A stretch of DNA of 64,000 bases from Branchinecta lynchi (Eukaryota; Arthropoda; Branchiopoda; Anostraca; Branchinectidae): NCBI GenBank assembly GCA_023053575.1, contig JAKZAP010000016.1, forward strand, positions 20,230,030 to 20,294,029. Direction: 5' to 3'. This document shows, one piece after another, positions 10,828 to 20,943 of the stretch; position 1 is the first letter of the stretch, and each line of letters opens with the position of its first letter. A program made the translations under genes and the position numbers. The notes beneath the pieces were generated by a model. That model did not search any database, was not told the DNA's origin, and was given only the letters and a program-made list of their open reading frames with translations.

Positions 10828-11335
10828 TTTTTGGAATCCCAAAACGTAAGTGGACGGATATCTATGACATCGCAAAATTGTCCGTCTGTCTATGAGCACG
10901 ATAACTCTCGAAGGGAATAAGATATTTTGAAGAAACCTGGTGTAAGGGTTCTTTGGGTCAAGGGTAAGGTCAAGTTCGTAGATGGCTTTGTAGCCCAACA
11001 TTTTGGGGTGGGGGGAGGGGATTCAAATTAAGGGACAAACAAAATATTTTTAAACAGATAATGTGATAGCCGATTATGGGGTAAGAAGACATGCCGAACG
11101 CGATGGTAGAAGGTATTTTGTCATCGGAAGTAGTTCGCCCGGAATCCGGCCAAAACCGGAAAGTTTGTTAAAAGTTAAAGCAGGAAGTTTCGGTCAGTGT
11201 CTTCAAAATGGATACAGCTCATAGAGATATATCTGAACTTGGTTTTCTCTGATGATTAGCCTGGCGAAGACAAGTCTCAATTGTCTGGATCCAATATTAG
11301 ATTTTTGAGATCCCATCGAAACCTTTGGTTTTGTT
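10828..11335 (-). mobile_element. Rep-A element, internally deleted
   Basis: The copy runs from GTTTTTGGAATCCCAAAACG to GAGATCCCATCGAAACC plus TTTGGTTTTGTT. Both ends are present but only one partial monomer remains (near 11,040-11,180), giving about 508 bp. Both GGATCC palindromes have a single-base change. Confidence 0.8.
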
Positions 11336-12166
11336 GACCTCGGAAACGAAGCACAGTCTGCGTCTTGGTGTAAGGAGGCACTATGAAATTGATCACCAGC
11401 ACTCTGTGGCACCAAAAGACATGCGAAAGAAGTCCGTGCTTTACTACTATTACCTGACTACTTTTTAAACTGTATGCTTATAATCGTAATGTTAAATTAA
11501 TTGGAATAAAGTTAGTACAATTGTTTCCAATTCAGTTTGCTTCGACGGGAAAGTGAATAGGCTTCTTGTACTTGCACTAGTTCGATGTTCAGAACAAGAC
11601 ATCTATAGGTCTCTTTGTCCCAGCTGTTTCGGCCGTGTGATTTGCTGCTAAATGATATGTTGCTTGGGTCAGTGTACAAAAATAAAAAACCAAGAGGACC
11701 ACCCAAATAAAATCTGCTAAATCGCGGCAAAAATGACCCACCCCACCCTGCTAGGGTCCTCAGATTTCATACCAGTCCCCCCCTGGCTAGAATGCTTATG
11801 ATATAACTCCTTTAACTATCTTCAATTCCTCTTAGGCCTAGCCGTGTTTAAAACTGTTTAAGATGCCTCTTCCTCAATTTTTGCTTTACCCAACTCTGTT
11901 CTGTCAAGCGTCATTAAGTTTGTCATTTCTGGCTTCTGACTTCGGTGCTGGCTGACTTTTCCCGTGGTGCTAATGCGCGACTCGATATGAAGTTAAAGCA
12001 TAATCACTTATTCACCCGTCAGATAACTTATCCCCAGATCTCACGTGTGATTGTTATTGTTCCTCTAGTCACGTTTGTCATTTCTGGCTTCCGACTTCAG
12101 GGCTGAGTACTCGCTGACTTTTAGCACAGTGTCGTGGGAGGAAGTGATGAATAAAAAAGAAAGTGC
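11336..12166. other. No gene recognised
   Basis: The stretch contains the inverted copy of the GGACTGGTATGAAATCTGAG motif at 11,757-11,783. It also has a diverged direct repeat of about 60 bp around GTTTGTCATTTCTGGCTTC (11,918 and 12,071). No ORF resembles a known protein. Confidence 0.45.
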
Positions 12167-12174
12167 ATCGCTGG

Positions 12175-12400
12175 CAGTGTTGCCACTTAAAAACATCAGA
12201 GAGTGACTTTTGGGCCAAAACAGAGAGTGAAATGGGAGTGAAATTTTATTTTCATGAAAAAAAAGTGAAATGCTCCCTTTTGGTCGATACATTTGGACGT
12301 TTCATGAAATAGAGTGATTTTTATGTCATACGTAGGACAAGAGTGGAAAAAACAAAATAGAGTGACAATTCACACTATCGTGCGACATGTGGCAACCCTG
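12175..12400. mobile_element. hAT-type MITE with 8-bp target duplication
   Basis: The ends are CAGTGTTGCCACTT at the left and GTGGCAACCCTG at the right. ATCGCTGG, 8 bp and perfect, flanks the element on both sides (12,167-12,174 and 12,401-12,408). An 8-bp duplication with CAGNG termini is diagnostic of hAT transposons. The 226-bp body is non-coding, with several TTTTCATGAAA-like palindromic bits, so it must rely on a transposase elsewhere. Confidence 0.88.
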
Positions 12401-12483
12401 ATCGCTGGCGTTCGATAATTTTTGAACATACTGTTACCGATTTAGGACAAGTGTTGCCCTGTGAAGACTTTTAGTAAAATGAA

Positions 12484-13480
12484 CAAGACCAAAGGTGTCG
12501 ATGGGATCCCAAAAATCTAAGATTTAATCCAGACAATTGAGTCTTGTCTTCGCCAGGCTAATCATCAGAGAAAACCGAGTTCAGATATTATATCTACCCA
12601 TCTATCTATACCTCTATAAGCCATATCTCTTTTGACGATAATGACCGAAACTTTCTGCTTTACTGCTGCCAAATTTGCGGTTTCGCCCGAATTCCGAGCG
12701 AACTACTAGTCCAGCAAAAAAGAAAGTTCAGAACGAAACCGGCGTATCTCCTTATAGAGTACATTTAACCAACTTTAAATAAAACTTTAACTTATATGTC
12801 CGGGTAAAAAATGATCATCATATACAGACTCAGCGTATCTTCTTACCCCTAAATCTATCATCTAATCAACTTCAGATAAATAAAGCTTTTGCTTTTAGCA
12901 TGTTTTCTGGTTTTGGCCGGATTACAGGCGAACTAGTTGTCCCGCGAGAAAATGGTTTTCACCATCGGGTTCAGCATGTCTTCTTACCCCTAAATCAAAC
13001 ATTTAATAATCTTCAAATGAAACTGTTGAACTGCTTGTCCGGCGAGAAAATGATTTTCACCATCATGCTCAGCATGTCTTCTTACCCCTAAATCAAACAT
13101 TTAATCAACTTCAAATGAAACTTTTACTTTTAACAAACTTTCCGGTTTTTGCCGGATTCCGGACGAACTACTTGTCCGGCGAGAAAGTAATTTTTACCAT
13201 CATGCTCAGCATGTCTTCTTACCCCATAATCGACTATCACATTAGTTGTTTAAAAATATTTTATTTATCCCTTAATTTGAACCCTCTCCCCCACCCCCAA
13301 ATATAGGGCTACAGAGCCCATCTACGAACTCGACCTTACCCTTGACCCAAACAATCCTCGCACCAAGTTTCATCAAAATATCTCGTTCCCTTCGAGAGTT
13401 ATCGTGCTTACAGACGGACGGACGGACAACTTTAGCGATGTCATCGGTATCCCTCCACTTACGTTTTGGGATCCCAAAAA
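12484..13480 (+). mobile_element. Rep-A element, complete
   Basis: The element runs from CAAGACCAAAGGTGTCGATG to TTTTGGGATCCCAAAAA. Monomer markers CAGCATGTC lie at 12,972, 13,070 and 13,207, so one monomer has lost about 39 bp. The terminal module has the CAAGTTTCATCAAAATATC box and the ACGGACGGACGGACAAC run. It abuts the start of the reverse-transcriptase relic at 13,481. Confidence 0.8.
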
Positions 13481-13744
13481 TGACCCAAGGAAACCGTGGA
13501 TGACGAATGAAATCCTTGAAAAATCGCGGAATGGAATTCTCCCGCCCAACAAAATGAGTTCAAGAAACTCCAGAGCAGTGTAAATTCTCTTAGAAGGTCA
13601 TCAAAGAAGCATTACTGTTCAGAAAAGTTTCGTGACAAAAACGGTGAGCGGGAACTTGGCAAGTGATAAATAAGGTACTACGCGGAAATACCAGTATAGA
13701 CCCCGTGGATGAACTAGTGGTCGGTAGCAGAAACTGAATAGTAA

Positions 13745-14122
13745 AAGCCAGGCTTCACCTGCCAGATTACCAGACGTCCGGGGCTTCTGCATAGTCAATC
13801 CAACCATTCCAGATTTTCATGATAATGATGACAGCTAAATTTGCTATTCTTCAACATTTCCTAGATGTCCCCTTCGCATTCAAATATCTCTTGCATCCCA
13901 GTCACAACTGTCAATCACTTTCCCTTTGCTTCCTACTTTTGCATATTTGTTCTGTCGCTTGAATGGGTTGCCTCTATGGTACCTTCCAGACATCCGGAAT
14001 CTGGGGTGTCCAACACCCCGGACTTCCAGCCGGTTTTGGGCTGGCTTTACCTTCCAGATCCGTCTCGACGGAAATGGCTGTCTGGGATCCGGAAGAACAA
14101 TCTGGAAGATGAAGTTTCGCTT
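13745..14122 (+). mobile_element. MITE-1 copy 2 (TAA target)
   Basis: This is a 378-bp copy with AAGCCAGGCTTCACCTGCC at the left and an inverted, slightly decayed right end GAAGATGAAGTTTCGCTT. TAA flanks it at 13,742-13,744 and 14,123-14,125. It is uninterrupted, and so shows where the insert in copy 1 begins and ends. It sits in the linker region of reverse-transcriptase relic 1. Confidence 0.78.
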
Positions 14123-14270
14123 TAAGAAAGACGTAAGCGATGAGTTTTGTAAAAATAATTCGAATATAGGAACTGATGTTAAAAATGATATTGCTGATCG
14201 TGGTTACAAAAGCGAGCTGTTTATTGATGAACGAGGAGAGGCTCACTCCATGAGATACGAGATGTGTACT

Positions 14271-14525
14271 ACACTTTCAGAAGTTTCAGAAGATATAACA
14301 CGAGGATGCGCGGTTTCAACAGATAATGCATAACAGATAACACTTCGGATGTTATGCATTACAAGCTTTGTTGGGAAGAGCCAAAAAGCAACTACTGACT
14401 TTATTTCTTATCGTCATGTTGGCGGTTTTTAGGTTCTTCCTGATGGTAACGCGTATTACGCATAACATTTTGAAACACAACAGATAACATCCGAAGTGTT
14501 ATCTGTATGAAACTTCTGACAATGT
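14271..14525. mobile_element. MITE-6 copy 1 (ACACTNTCAGAAGTTTCA ends)
   Basis: The left end is ACACTTTCAGAAGTTTCA and the inverted right end is TGAAACTTCTGACAATGT, with further inverted matches inside (AGATAACACTTCGGATGTTA and AACATCCGAAGTGTTATCTG). It interrupts reverse-transcriptase relic 1: coding resumes right after it with LDDLDDALKTTKS. CT flanks both sides, too short to be meaningful. A longer relative is at 60,699-61,047. Confidence 0.7.
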
Positions 14526-15052
14526 CTGGATGATCTCGATGACGCATTGAAAACAACAAAATCGAATTCAGCGGGCACTGATGGTCTTAATCTTAAGGCA
14601 AAGGCTGTTGCTGCGTACCTACTTTCTTGTATTGTGTTACATGTATTTTCAATCAATCAATGAAGTTTAATCCAGATAGCTACAAGCTAGAAGAAGAACA
14701 ATTCTGTTCTTATTCTGTGCTTAGTGATTCTATCTATCGAAAAAGGACAGTTTCCAGATGATTTAAAACAAGCAAAGAATTATACCTCTGCATAAAGGCG
14801 GTAATATAAGCGAAATGTCAAACTGAAGACCTATCGACTCTACCGTTGTTCTCCAAAATATTTGAAAAGGTTGTGCAGAAGAAACTGTATTCGTACCTTG
14901 GTTCTCTTTGGCTATTATGTGATACATAGAATCGATGATATTGTGCTGCTAGCACCTACTGTTTTTGTACTGAACAGGCTTCTTGCTGTTTGCGACCAGT
15001 ATGCGACAGAGTTTGATATTCTGTTTAATACTAAGAAGTCACTTGCAATGGC

Positions 15053-16060
15053 TTTTTAGGATCGCAAAACGTAAGTGGAGGGATACCTATGACATCGCAA
15101 AAGTTGTCCGTCTGTCAGCACGATAACTCTCGAAGGGAATGAGATATTTTGATAAAACTTGGTGTAAGGACTCTTCGAGTCAAGGGAAAGGTCGAGTTCG
15201 TAGATGGGCCCGATAGCTGCACATTCAGGGGAGGGGTTCCAAATACGGGGCGAAAAAGATATTTTTTAAAAGCTAATGAGACAGTTGATTAAGGTGTAAG
15301 ACGACATGCTGAACACGAATATGAAAACCATTTTCTCGCCGGACAAGTACTTCATCCGGAGTCCGGCTAAACCGTAAAGTTTGTTAAAATTAAAAGTTAT
15401 ATCTAAAGTTGATTAGATATCCAATTTAGGGGAAAGCAGACATGCTGAATCAGAATTCCGAAAACCGGAAAGTTTGTCGAAAATAAAAGATTAATCTGAA
15501 GTTGATTAGAGGTTCGATGCAAGGATAGTGAAACATGCTGAATCCGAATATGAAAATTATTTTGTCGCCAGACAAGTAGATAGCCCGGAATCCGGCCATA
15601 ACCGGAAAATCTGTTAAAAGTAAAACGTTTTATACGGATTTCATTAGGTGTTCGACTTACGGCTGAGAAGGCCTGCTGAATTCGTGTATGACAATCATTT
15701 TATACCTGGACACATTTCACCACGAATCCTGCTGAAATCGGAAAATTTGTTAAAAGGTGAAGTTTTATGTGAAGTTGATTATGGAGATATGGATGGTACG
15801 GAGATACGCTGAATCTGTTTTTGAACTTCAATTTTATGCAAGACAAGTAGTTCGCCCAGAATCCGGCTGAAACAGGAAATTTGGCAAACGTAAGGCAGGA
15901 ACTTTCGTCAAAGTAGACATGACGCAGGCTATAGGGGTAAACTCACATGCTGAATCCATATTTGAACTTCATCTTCTCCGATGATTACCACTGGACCGCA
16001 ACAAGACCCGATTGTCTGTAAATATTAAATTTTTGGGATCCCATCGAAACCTTTGGTCTT
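15053..16060 (-). mobile_element. Rep-A inserted in reverse-transcriptase relic 1
   Basis: The copy runs from TTTTTAGGATCGCAAAACG to GGGATCCCATCGAAACC plus TTTGGTCTT, with five or six diverged monomers between. Coding flanks on each side belong to the same RT relic, and the insertion edges are T runs (GGCTTTTT and CTTTTTTCCC). It is one of the more diverged copies, with several changes in the palindromic end. Confidence 0.8.
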
Positions 16061-16394
16061 TTTTCCCTGTTGGGTGCCATCTCCCCAAGTTGCATGTGAA
16101 ACTGTCTGGTAGAATACTCGAATATGTCCCTAAGTTTCGATACCTGGGATTTATTGTGACGGAACGTCTACGAGTTGATGAACATTTACAACTGCTTGCG
16201 GATAGTCTTTGCGAGCATGGAAATGTTCTGATTTGGAAGTTCAGTCACGTTGATTTGAATATCAAAGTGCGTCTTTTTAAGACTTATTGTACCCAATTTG
16301 CAGTATCCCTTGTTACGAACAACACGGCTACTGCTATGCGAAAGCTAGAAGCTTTACACTAGTACATTTCGACGGCTAGTACGAGTGGAGTTCA

Positions 16395-16661
16395 GAGCCT
16401 CGTTTTTGTTGCAATAGCGCTGCCGCATCGCTGCTGCAGCACTTCTTTGCTTTTGCACAATATGCGTTTTTGGATTCACTTTCTTCTTGGTTGAAGCAGC
16501 ATCTTTAAGGGAGCACGGACTTGGTCGGTGAGCAAGTCCGCGATTCTCGAGAAGCGCTGCCGTCTTCCTCGGAAGCACTGCAGTGCAAAAACGGATGTAG
16601 AAAGAATCAGTCCGGAAGTGGCCGAAAAGCGGACCTGCAGCGTGCAACAAAAACGAGGCTC
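16395..16661. repeat. GC-rich inverted-repeat insert
   Basis: A 19-bp perfect inverted pair, GAGCCTCGTTTTTGTTGCA at 16,395-16,413 and its complement at 16,643-16,661, brackets GC-rich sequence clearly unlike its AT-rich surroundings. It separates the post-RT coding remnant from the 3' UTR of relic 1. It is probably a small MITE whose outer ends lie a little beyond the pair. The 117-codon minus-strand ORF here is a composition effect. Confidence 0.6.
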
Positions 16662-16912
16662 GGAGCAAGTATAAGCAAGGCGCTACTGCGTAGTCATTGC
16701 TGCACATTCGGCAAAATCTCAGTTTGTTGTACGTGCTATAAAGTCAGAAAACAGCCTTGTAGCTATTGCAGCTAACCCACTGCTTCATTGACTGCCTGCG
16801 TGGTAGAAGCTACTTCTACTACGATAGATGTAGTTTACCGGTGTTTTTAGGGTGTTGTTATGTAGTGTATGGCTTCATGCTGAGTAATAAAATTGATTGA
16901 TTGATTGATTGA

Positions 16913-18708
16913 TAATTTGGATTCCGAAAATCTCATTCTACTAGTCATGGAGTGCACCATCTTCTGCACGTTTTAAATAATGTATTTGAGAGTGGTTCTA
17001 CTCCTTTAAAGGACACCTGAATGAAGAGTACCAAGTATCAGCCCTATCTGTATGACTTCCGTTAACATTGGCTGCAGAAAACCCAATCCAAATACGAAAG
17101 AGTGTTTCCAAGCTATGATTTTTGCTCCATTTTGCATCTGTCCTTATTTCAGTACCGAACAATTTTAGAAATGAACAAGCGTCTCGAATCAACCCTTCTT
17201 CTGGGATATTTTAACCAGTTAAGCCCAAACGTATATCTAGAAGAAATTCCAATACTACCCGGCCAGCGCTTTACAAGTTTTGAATGAATTGCGCTTTTTG
17301 TCTTGGAGTCTGCATGTTCAAACCTCCAGAAACAAACATCCCTATTTTGAAAGCGTCATGCTCAGGAGAAGAATGCTCTCCGTGGCCATGTCTGTAAATG
17401 CATTCTCCATGGTGTGTTCAAGTATGGTTTCATTGTTCAGGTGTCCTTTAACTATTTTTATTGATTTTAAAAAAGCTTTTGATACTGTTGATTTTGAGTT
17501 GTCATTAGATAGGATTTCACGTTTAGGGATACAAGGAAATTGGTTTGATTGGTTTCGATCGTGGGGTCGTACAACGTGGGTAGTAGTGGGGGATATTGTT
17601 AGTTCGCCTCGTCCAGTACAGTGTGGGGTTCCGCAAGGGTCGGTATTAGGTCCGCTTTTGTATTCAATTTACGTCGACTCATTACGGTTCTACATTCCCA
17701 TTCGCTCATGACACCGCCATTACGATTGCTGGAAAAGCTTTGAGTGAACTTAAGCAAACAAAGTGTTACACAACCTCGATGTTTTTACTGGTCTTAGCTG
17801 TTTAGCAGTGAACGCAAGTAAAACCAATTACATGATTTTTAGCCGTACCGGTATTATTGATAATGTTACGGAGACTAAGCAGGTATTTGATACAAGGTAC
17901 TTAGGATTTCATGTTGATTGTAATTTAAATTGGAAAAAACACAATGAATCTGTATCAGTGCAAGTTGCGCGGGTCTTAGGCGGCTTCGTAGATTTAAACA
18001 TATTTTTCCTATATGTTTCTATTATTCATCCTTACATTGTATACGGTTGCTCGGTTTGTGCGAGTAATTTTGTTGTAAATTATAAACAAATCCAAATTGT
18101 ACAGAATAAAGCGTTGGGTATACTCGGTGATTTTGAAAATGTGAACGCTGGATTATTATCGCCATTTCAATATTTTAAATGTTGGGCAGATGGGAGATTA
18201 TCAGATTGGTGTTTTCGTTTATTAGTCTCTAAATCAACTAGCGCCTTTCTGTTATATATTGTCAACGAATTCTGCGTACCATTCATATGATGCAAGGAAT
18301 CCAGAGGACCTTGTACATGAGAGACGACATACTTCAGGGTGTAGTTTTGCGTTTAGAATTGTAGGTGTTTTAAAGTCTGCCGGAGAGCAGTAGGATGGCC
18401 GAGAGTGTATATTCATTTAAAAATAAGATGAAAAGTATGTTGATGAGTAAAGATGGGCGAAGAGAGAGGGTTACCTTGGGTATGAATCGGTTCTGGATTG
18501 CCACGAGGTTTAATTGTCTTCTATTTATTTATAGTATTTTTTTTTTTTTGTATATAGTTGTTTATGTATAGTATTGCATTTATTTTTTTCGCTTTTCTTT
18601 TTTGTACCCAATATAATTATGCTAAGTGGTTAAATTATAGATTCCTGCCACAAACAAATCTGTATAGATTTTCACGTGGCAGGTCTGTTGATATTAAAAA
18701 AAAAAAAA
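16913..18708 (+). pseudogene. Non-LTR reverse transcriptase relic 2
   Basis: Reverse-transcriptase motifs occur in order. FGFRKSHSTSHGVHHLLH lies before the MITE. IFIDFKKAFDTVDFE and QCGVPQGSVLGPLLYSIYVD follow it. A post-YxDD stretch with LAVNASKTNYMIFS and TRYLGFHVDCNLNWKKHN and a degenerate C-terminus run to about 18,500. The YxDD-containing segment near 17,705-17,760 is decayed. The 3' UTR ends with a two-part hairpin at 18,644-18,683 and an A run at 18,696-18,708. The PQGSVLGPLL form fits the Jockey/CR1/I group. The element begins right at the (ATTG)n tail of relic 1, so relic 1 appears to have inserted into it or beside it. Confidence 0.8.
17010..17447. mobile_element. MITE-2 copy 1 (TTAA target), 438 bp
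   Basis: AGGACACCTGAA at the left and TTCAGGTGTCCT at the right form a perfect 12-bp inverted pair. TTAA is duplicated on both sides (17,006-17,009 and 17,448-17,451). Removing the element plus one TTAA makes the host reverse-transcriptase frame read straight through (..SGSTP-LTIFIDF..), so the boundaries are exact. A TTAA duplication is the piggyBac habit, but the termini do not start with the usual CCY. Short ORFs inside (143 codons plus, 64 codons minus) are shared with the 26-kb copy and have no known domain. Confidence 0.9.
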
Positions 18709-20028
18709 TTAAATTCCACTAATATATTAAATTTATCTCTCTCTATTTCTATATCTCCGAGGAATACAACCTGAGCGAGCAAGTAAGTGCTCCATAAATG
18801 GGTCGCTTGTTGTATTTCCCATAGATATTGACTCGCGAATTCTCAATTCAGAGAGACCATTTTCATGCCCATCCGGTTTGTTCACACCCGACGTGATAAA
18901 CATGTCGTCCGAAAGTCCGAAAAGTCAGCGAAATTTTCCTCCGCTAAGCATTCATACGCTCGCTGACCCATCAAATAAAACCTTTAAGCGATCCCAACAC
19001 ATCGATGCGCATTCATCGGTTAATTGTAATTAAACTTACTAACAACGTAGGTACTACCTCGTTTCGACGTGCGTTCTGCTACACAAAGCTTCCATTCAAA
19101 TTATTTTATACAGAATTCAAATTAAAAAAAAGCTATCACAAGCTATAAAGGTATATGGTCAAACCACTCTAATCCAATTTCTGCTTGTCTCAACACCGTT
19201 AATACATCGGGCCCAACCAATCACAACGTCAGAAACAGCGCTCCTAGCGGCTTCTCTCCAAACTTTATGCGAAAGATACCGCCGATACACGGAAGTGTGA
19301 GCCTTATTCGCACAAGGTACGGAGTGGAAGAAGCTACACAGTCTTGAAATTTATATTAGTTGCATTTTCTGCAGAAACCATGGTATCTCATACCACAGTC
19401 ACTGAATCTGCATTTTGTCGTTTCTGCAGTTACCATGGTATCTAATACCAGAGCTGCTTTGCAAAAACACAATTGATTTTCTCCACTCACATCACAAGTG
19501 CAAAACTTCTTTCCAACCAATTTGACAAAAGCAGGCTCTTGAGCTGGTGAAGATGAAAGTGAGATGACTTTTTCAGATACCACGGTAAGTTACTACGGTC
19601 GGGAACGCGGTATCTGAATATCAGATACGACGATAACTGGCCGAATACTTAGTAACTGCAAACACGACTTTAGACCGTGGTATCAGACTCCGTGGCATCT
19701 GAAAAACACAAAAGTGCGAACACACGATAAGCATTTCCTTTGTCATTTCCATCATAAAGTTGAACAAATCTACATTTTTCTGTTCGGAAGTGATGATGGA
19801 ACCGAAAATCCGGGCAGGAATTCAAGCCCGGGAGCACTCGTTCCTGACCGTGTGTTCGCACTTCCAAGCTGAGCAACTGTTAAGACGCTGTTCTTCCTTT
19901 CTCCTTCACTCACTAGATGGCTCAGACTGCATGCCCTCATAATTGCACCAAGTCTGCATCTCGCCTTACCTGTCCACATGCCCCCTACCCCGTCTACCAG
20001 CTAATAATCCGAGTCACTCACTGATCAC
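18709..20028. other. Region downstream of NUDCD1
   Basis: No established gene is seen. A minus-strand ORF at 19,356-19,583 is cysteine-rich, with KFCTCDVSGENQLCFC and a KCRFSDCGMRYHGFCRKC pattern that could be zinc-binding, but no family is recognised. A 12- to 13-bp inverted pair (AAGTGCGAACACA near 19,713 and TGTGTTCGCACTT near 19,850) and several GGTATCTNATACCA-like palindromes suggest a MITE. No convincing AATAAA lies within 300 bp of the NUDCD1 stop on the minus strand. Confidence 0.45.
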
Positions 20029-20261
20029 TCACTGCAACTTTAAAGTATACAGGTTGCTACCCGTAAGAACCAAGATTGCCTTTCGGGTCGCATGCAACCC
20101 GAGATTCTCCTCATTTGAGTCGATAGCAACCACATGTTGCTTTGCAACATGGCTAACCTTCTTCCCCGTGGTGCGATTGCGAAGATCCGACTCGAGTGCA
20201 CTGGGCTGCCGGTAAATGTAGACATGGCGAGCCGAGTCGCACAACACAGCGTACGACTGAT
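20029..20261 (-). CDS. nudcd1: NUDCD1-like protein, terminal coding exon
   Basis: This exon encodes the C-terminal 76 residues plus a TGA stop (20,029-20,031) of a NudC domain-containing protein 1 (CML66) homologue. Recognisable stretches are SYAVLCDSARHVYIYRQP, GKKVSHVAKQHVV and TRKAILVLTGSNLYTLKL, which match the end of vertebrate NUDCD1 in order and spacing. The acceptor is a pyrimidine tract TTTTATTGTTTTAG read on the minus strand. The exon starts with two bases that complete an Asp codon begun by the last base of the exon at 31,587, so the phase is consistent. The family has a C-terminal beta-strand-rich region after a CS/p23-like domain and is thought to act as a co-chaperone-type scaffold; that role is family knowledge, not seen here. 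Confidence 0.9.
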
Positions 20262-20431
20262 CTAAAACAATAAAAGTGAAGTTGACACTGAACTCCAAGC
20301 ATTCTCTATTTTTGGTCAATTAAAAATCATTCATTCAGTTCATTTTGTTTTATTCCGCCTCCAAGACGAGCCGAGAATAATAAATATAAAAATAAAAAAA
20401 CTGACTGGCGATTTTCTAAGATCATTGGAAC

Positions 20432-20734
20432 TCGATGGAAAATTTGTAGCCTGCGTAGTAGTATGGTAGTAGTATGAAAAAGTTGCATGAAATACTATGT
20501 AATAGCAAAGAATACTATCATTTAATGTGCCTCAGACTGGTCCAGTATTATGTAGTAATATCCAGTAGCATCCTGTCTTGCCATAGTAGCATCCGGTCTT
20601 GCTAATAGTAGCACATACTAGTATGCAGTAGCACGGTAGCCTTGAAGTAGAAGCATGTAGTAGCATCGTTAGTACTGCATGCAACTTTTTCGTACTACTT
20701 CATAGTACTATTTTGAGATAAATTTTCATCGGGA
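20432..20734. mobile_element. MITE-5 copy 1 (TAGTAG-rich)
   Basis: This is a 300-bp element with inverted ends: CGATGGAAAATTTG at the left and AAATTTTCATCGGG at the right, and inside these GTAGTAGTATGAAAAAGTTG against CAACTTTTTCGTACTAC. The middle is rich in TAGTAGCATCC-like words. Close copies lie at 28,385-28,673 and, more diverged, at 51,305-51,566. It is non-coding and no target duplication could be fixed. Confidence 0.75.
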
Positions 20735-20943
20735 AGATGGTCTTTACAAAACAGAGTGGTGGATAGTTGGAATGCTCTTTGTCTAAAGTAGTATCGAACG
20801 ACTCCATCAACGCTTTCAGCAATTCACAGTACAATTGTAGGCTGCAACAAACGTTACGACGAAAACGTGTATTAGACGAATTCTGTAGAGGTCAAGGTCC
20901 TATTTCTTTTGCGTTATAGTACTATGATTATTTAAATTAAACA
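20735..20943. other. Intronic sequence, nothing recognised
   Basis: Short AT-rich stretch of the NUDCD1 intron between MITE-5 and the Rep-E array. Confidence 0.4.

Larger units (their letters stand above)
13481..16912 (+). pseudogene. Non-LTR reverse transcriptase relic 1 with (ATTG)n tail
   Basis: The pieces read in order as one element. The linker with KPWMTNEILEKS and a KKLQSSVNSLRR-like helix is at 13,488-13,690. The pre-RT region with LDDLDDALKTTKS and SAGTDGLN is at 14,526-14,610. The fingers/palm, with FPDDLKQAKI and IPLHKGGNISEMS then a SKIFEKVVQKKLYSYL-like stretch, is at 14,750-14,900. A D-D-box remnant DDIVLLAPTVFVLN is at 14,930-15,055. The post-RT region, with KFRYLGFIVTE and VDLNIKVRLFKTYC, is at 16,063-16,360. 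A 3' UTR ends in AATAAAATTGATTGATTG. A deletion removed most of the palm near 14,905. Inserted into it are MITE-1 copy 2, MITE-6 copy 1, a full Rep-A and a hairpin element. The clade is in the CR1/Jockey group but is not resolved. Confidence 0.75.

Noticed and set aside
16354..16707. 117-codon minus ORF in the GC-rich insert
   Set aside because: The insert is bounded by a 19-bp inverted pair and lies inside a retrotransposon relic. Long frames are expected in a short GC-rich stretch.
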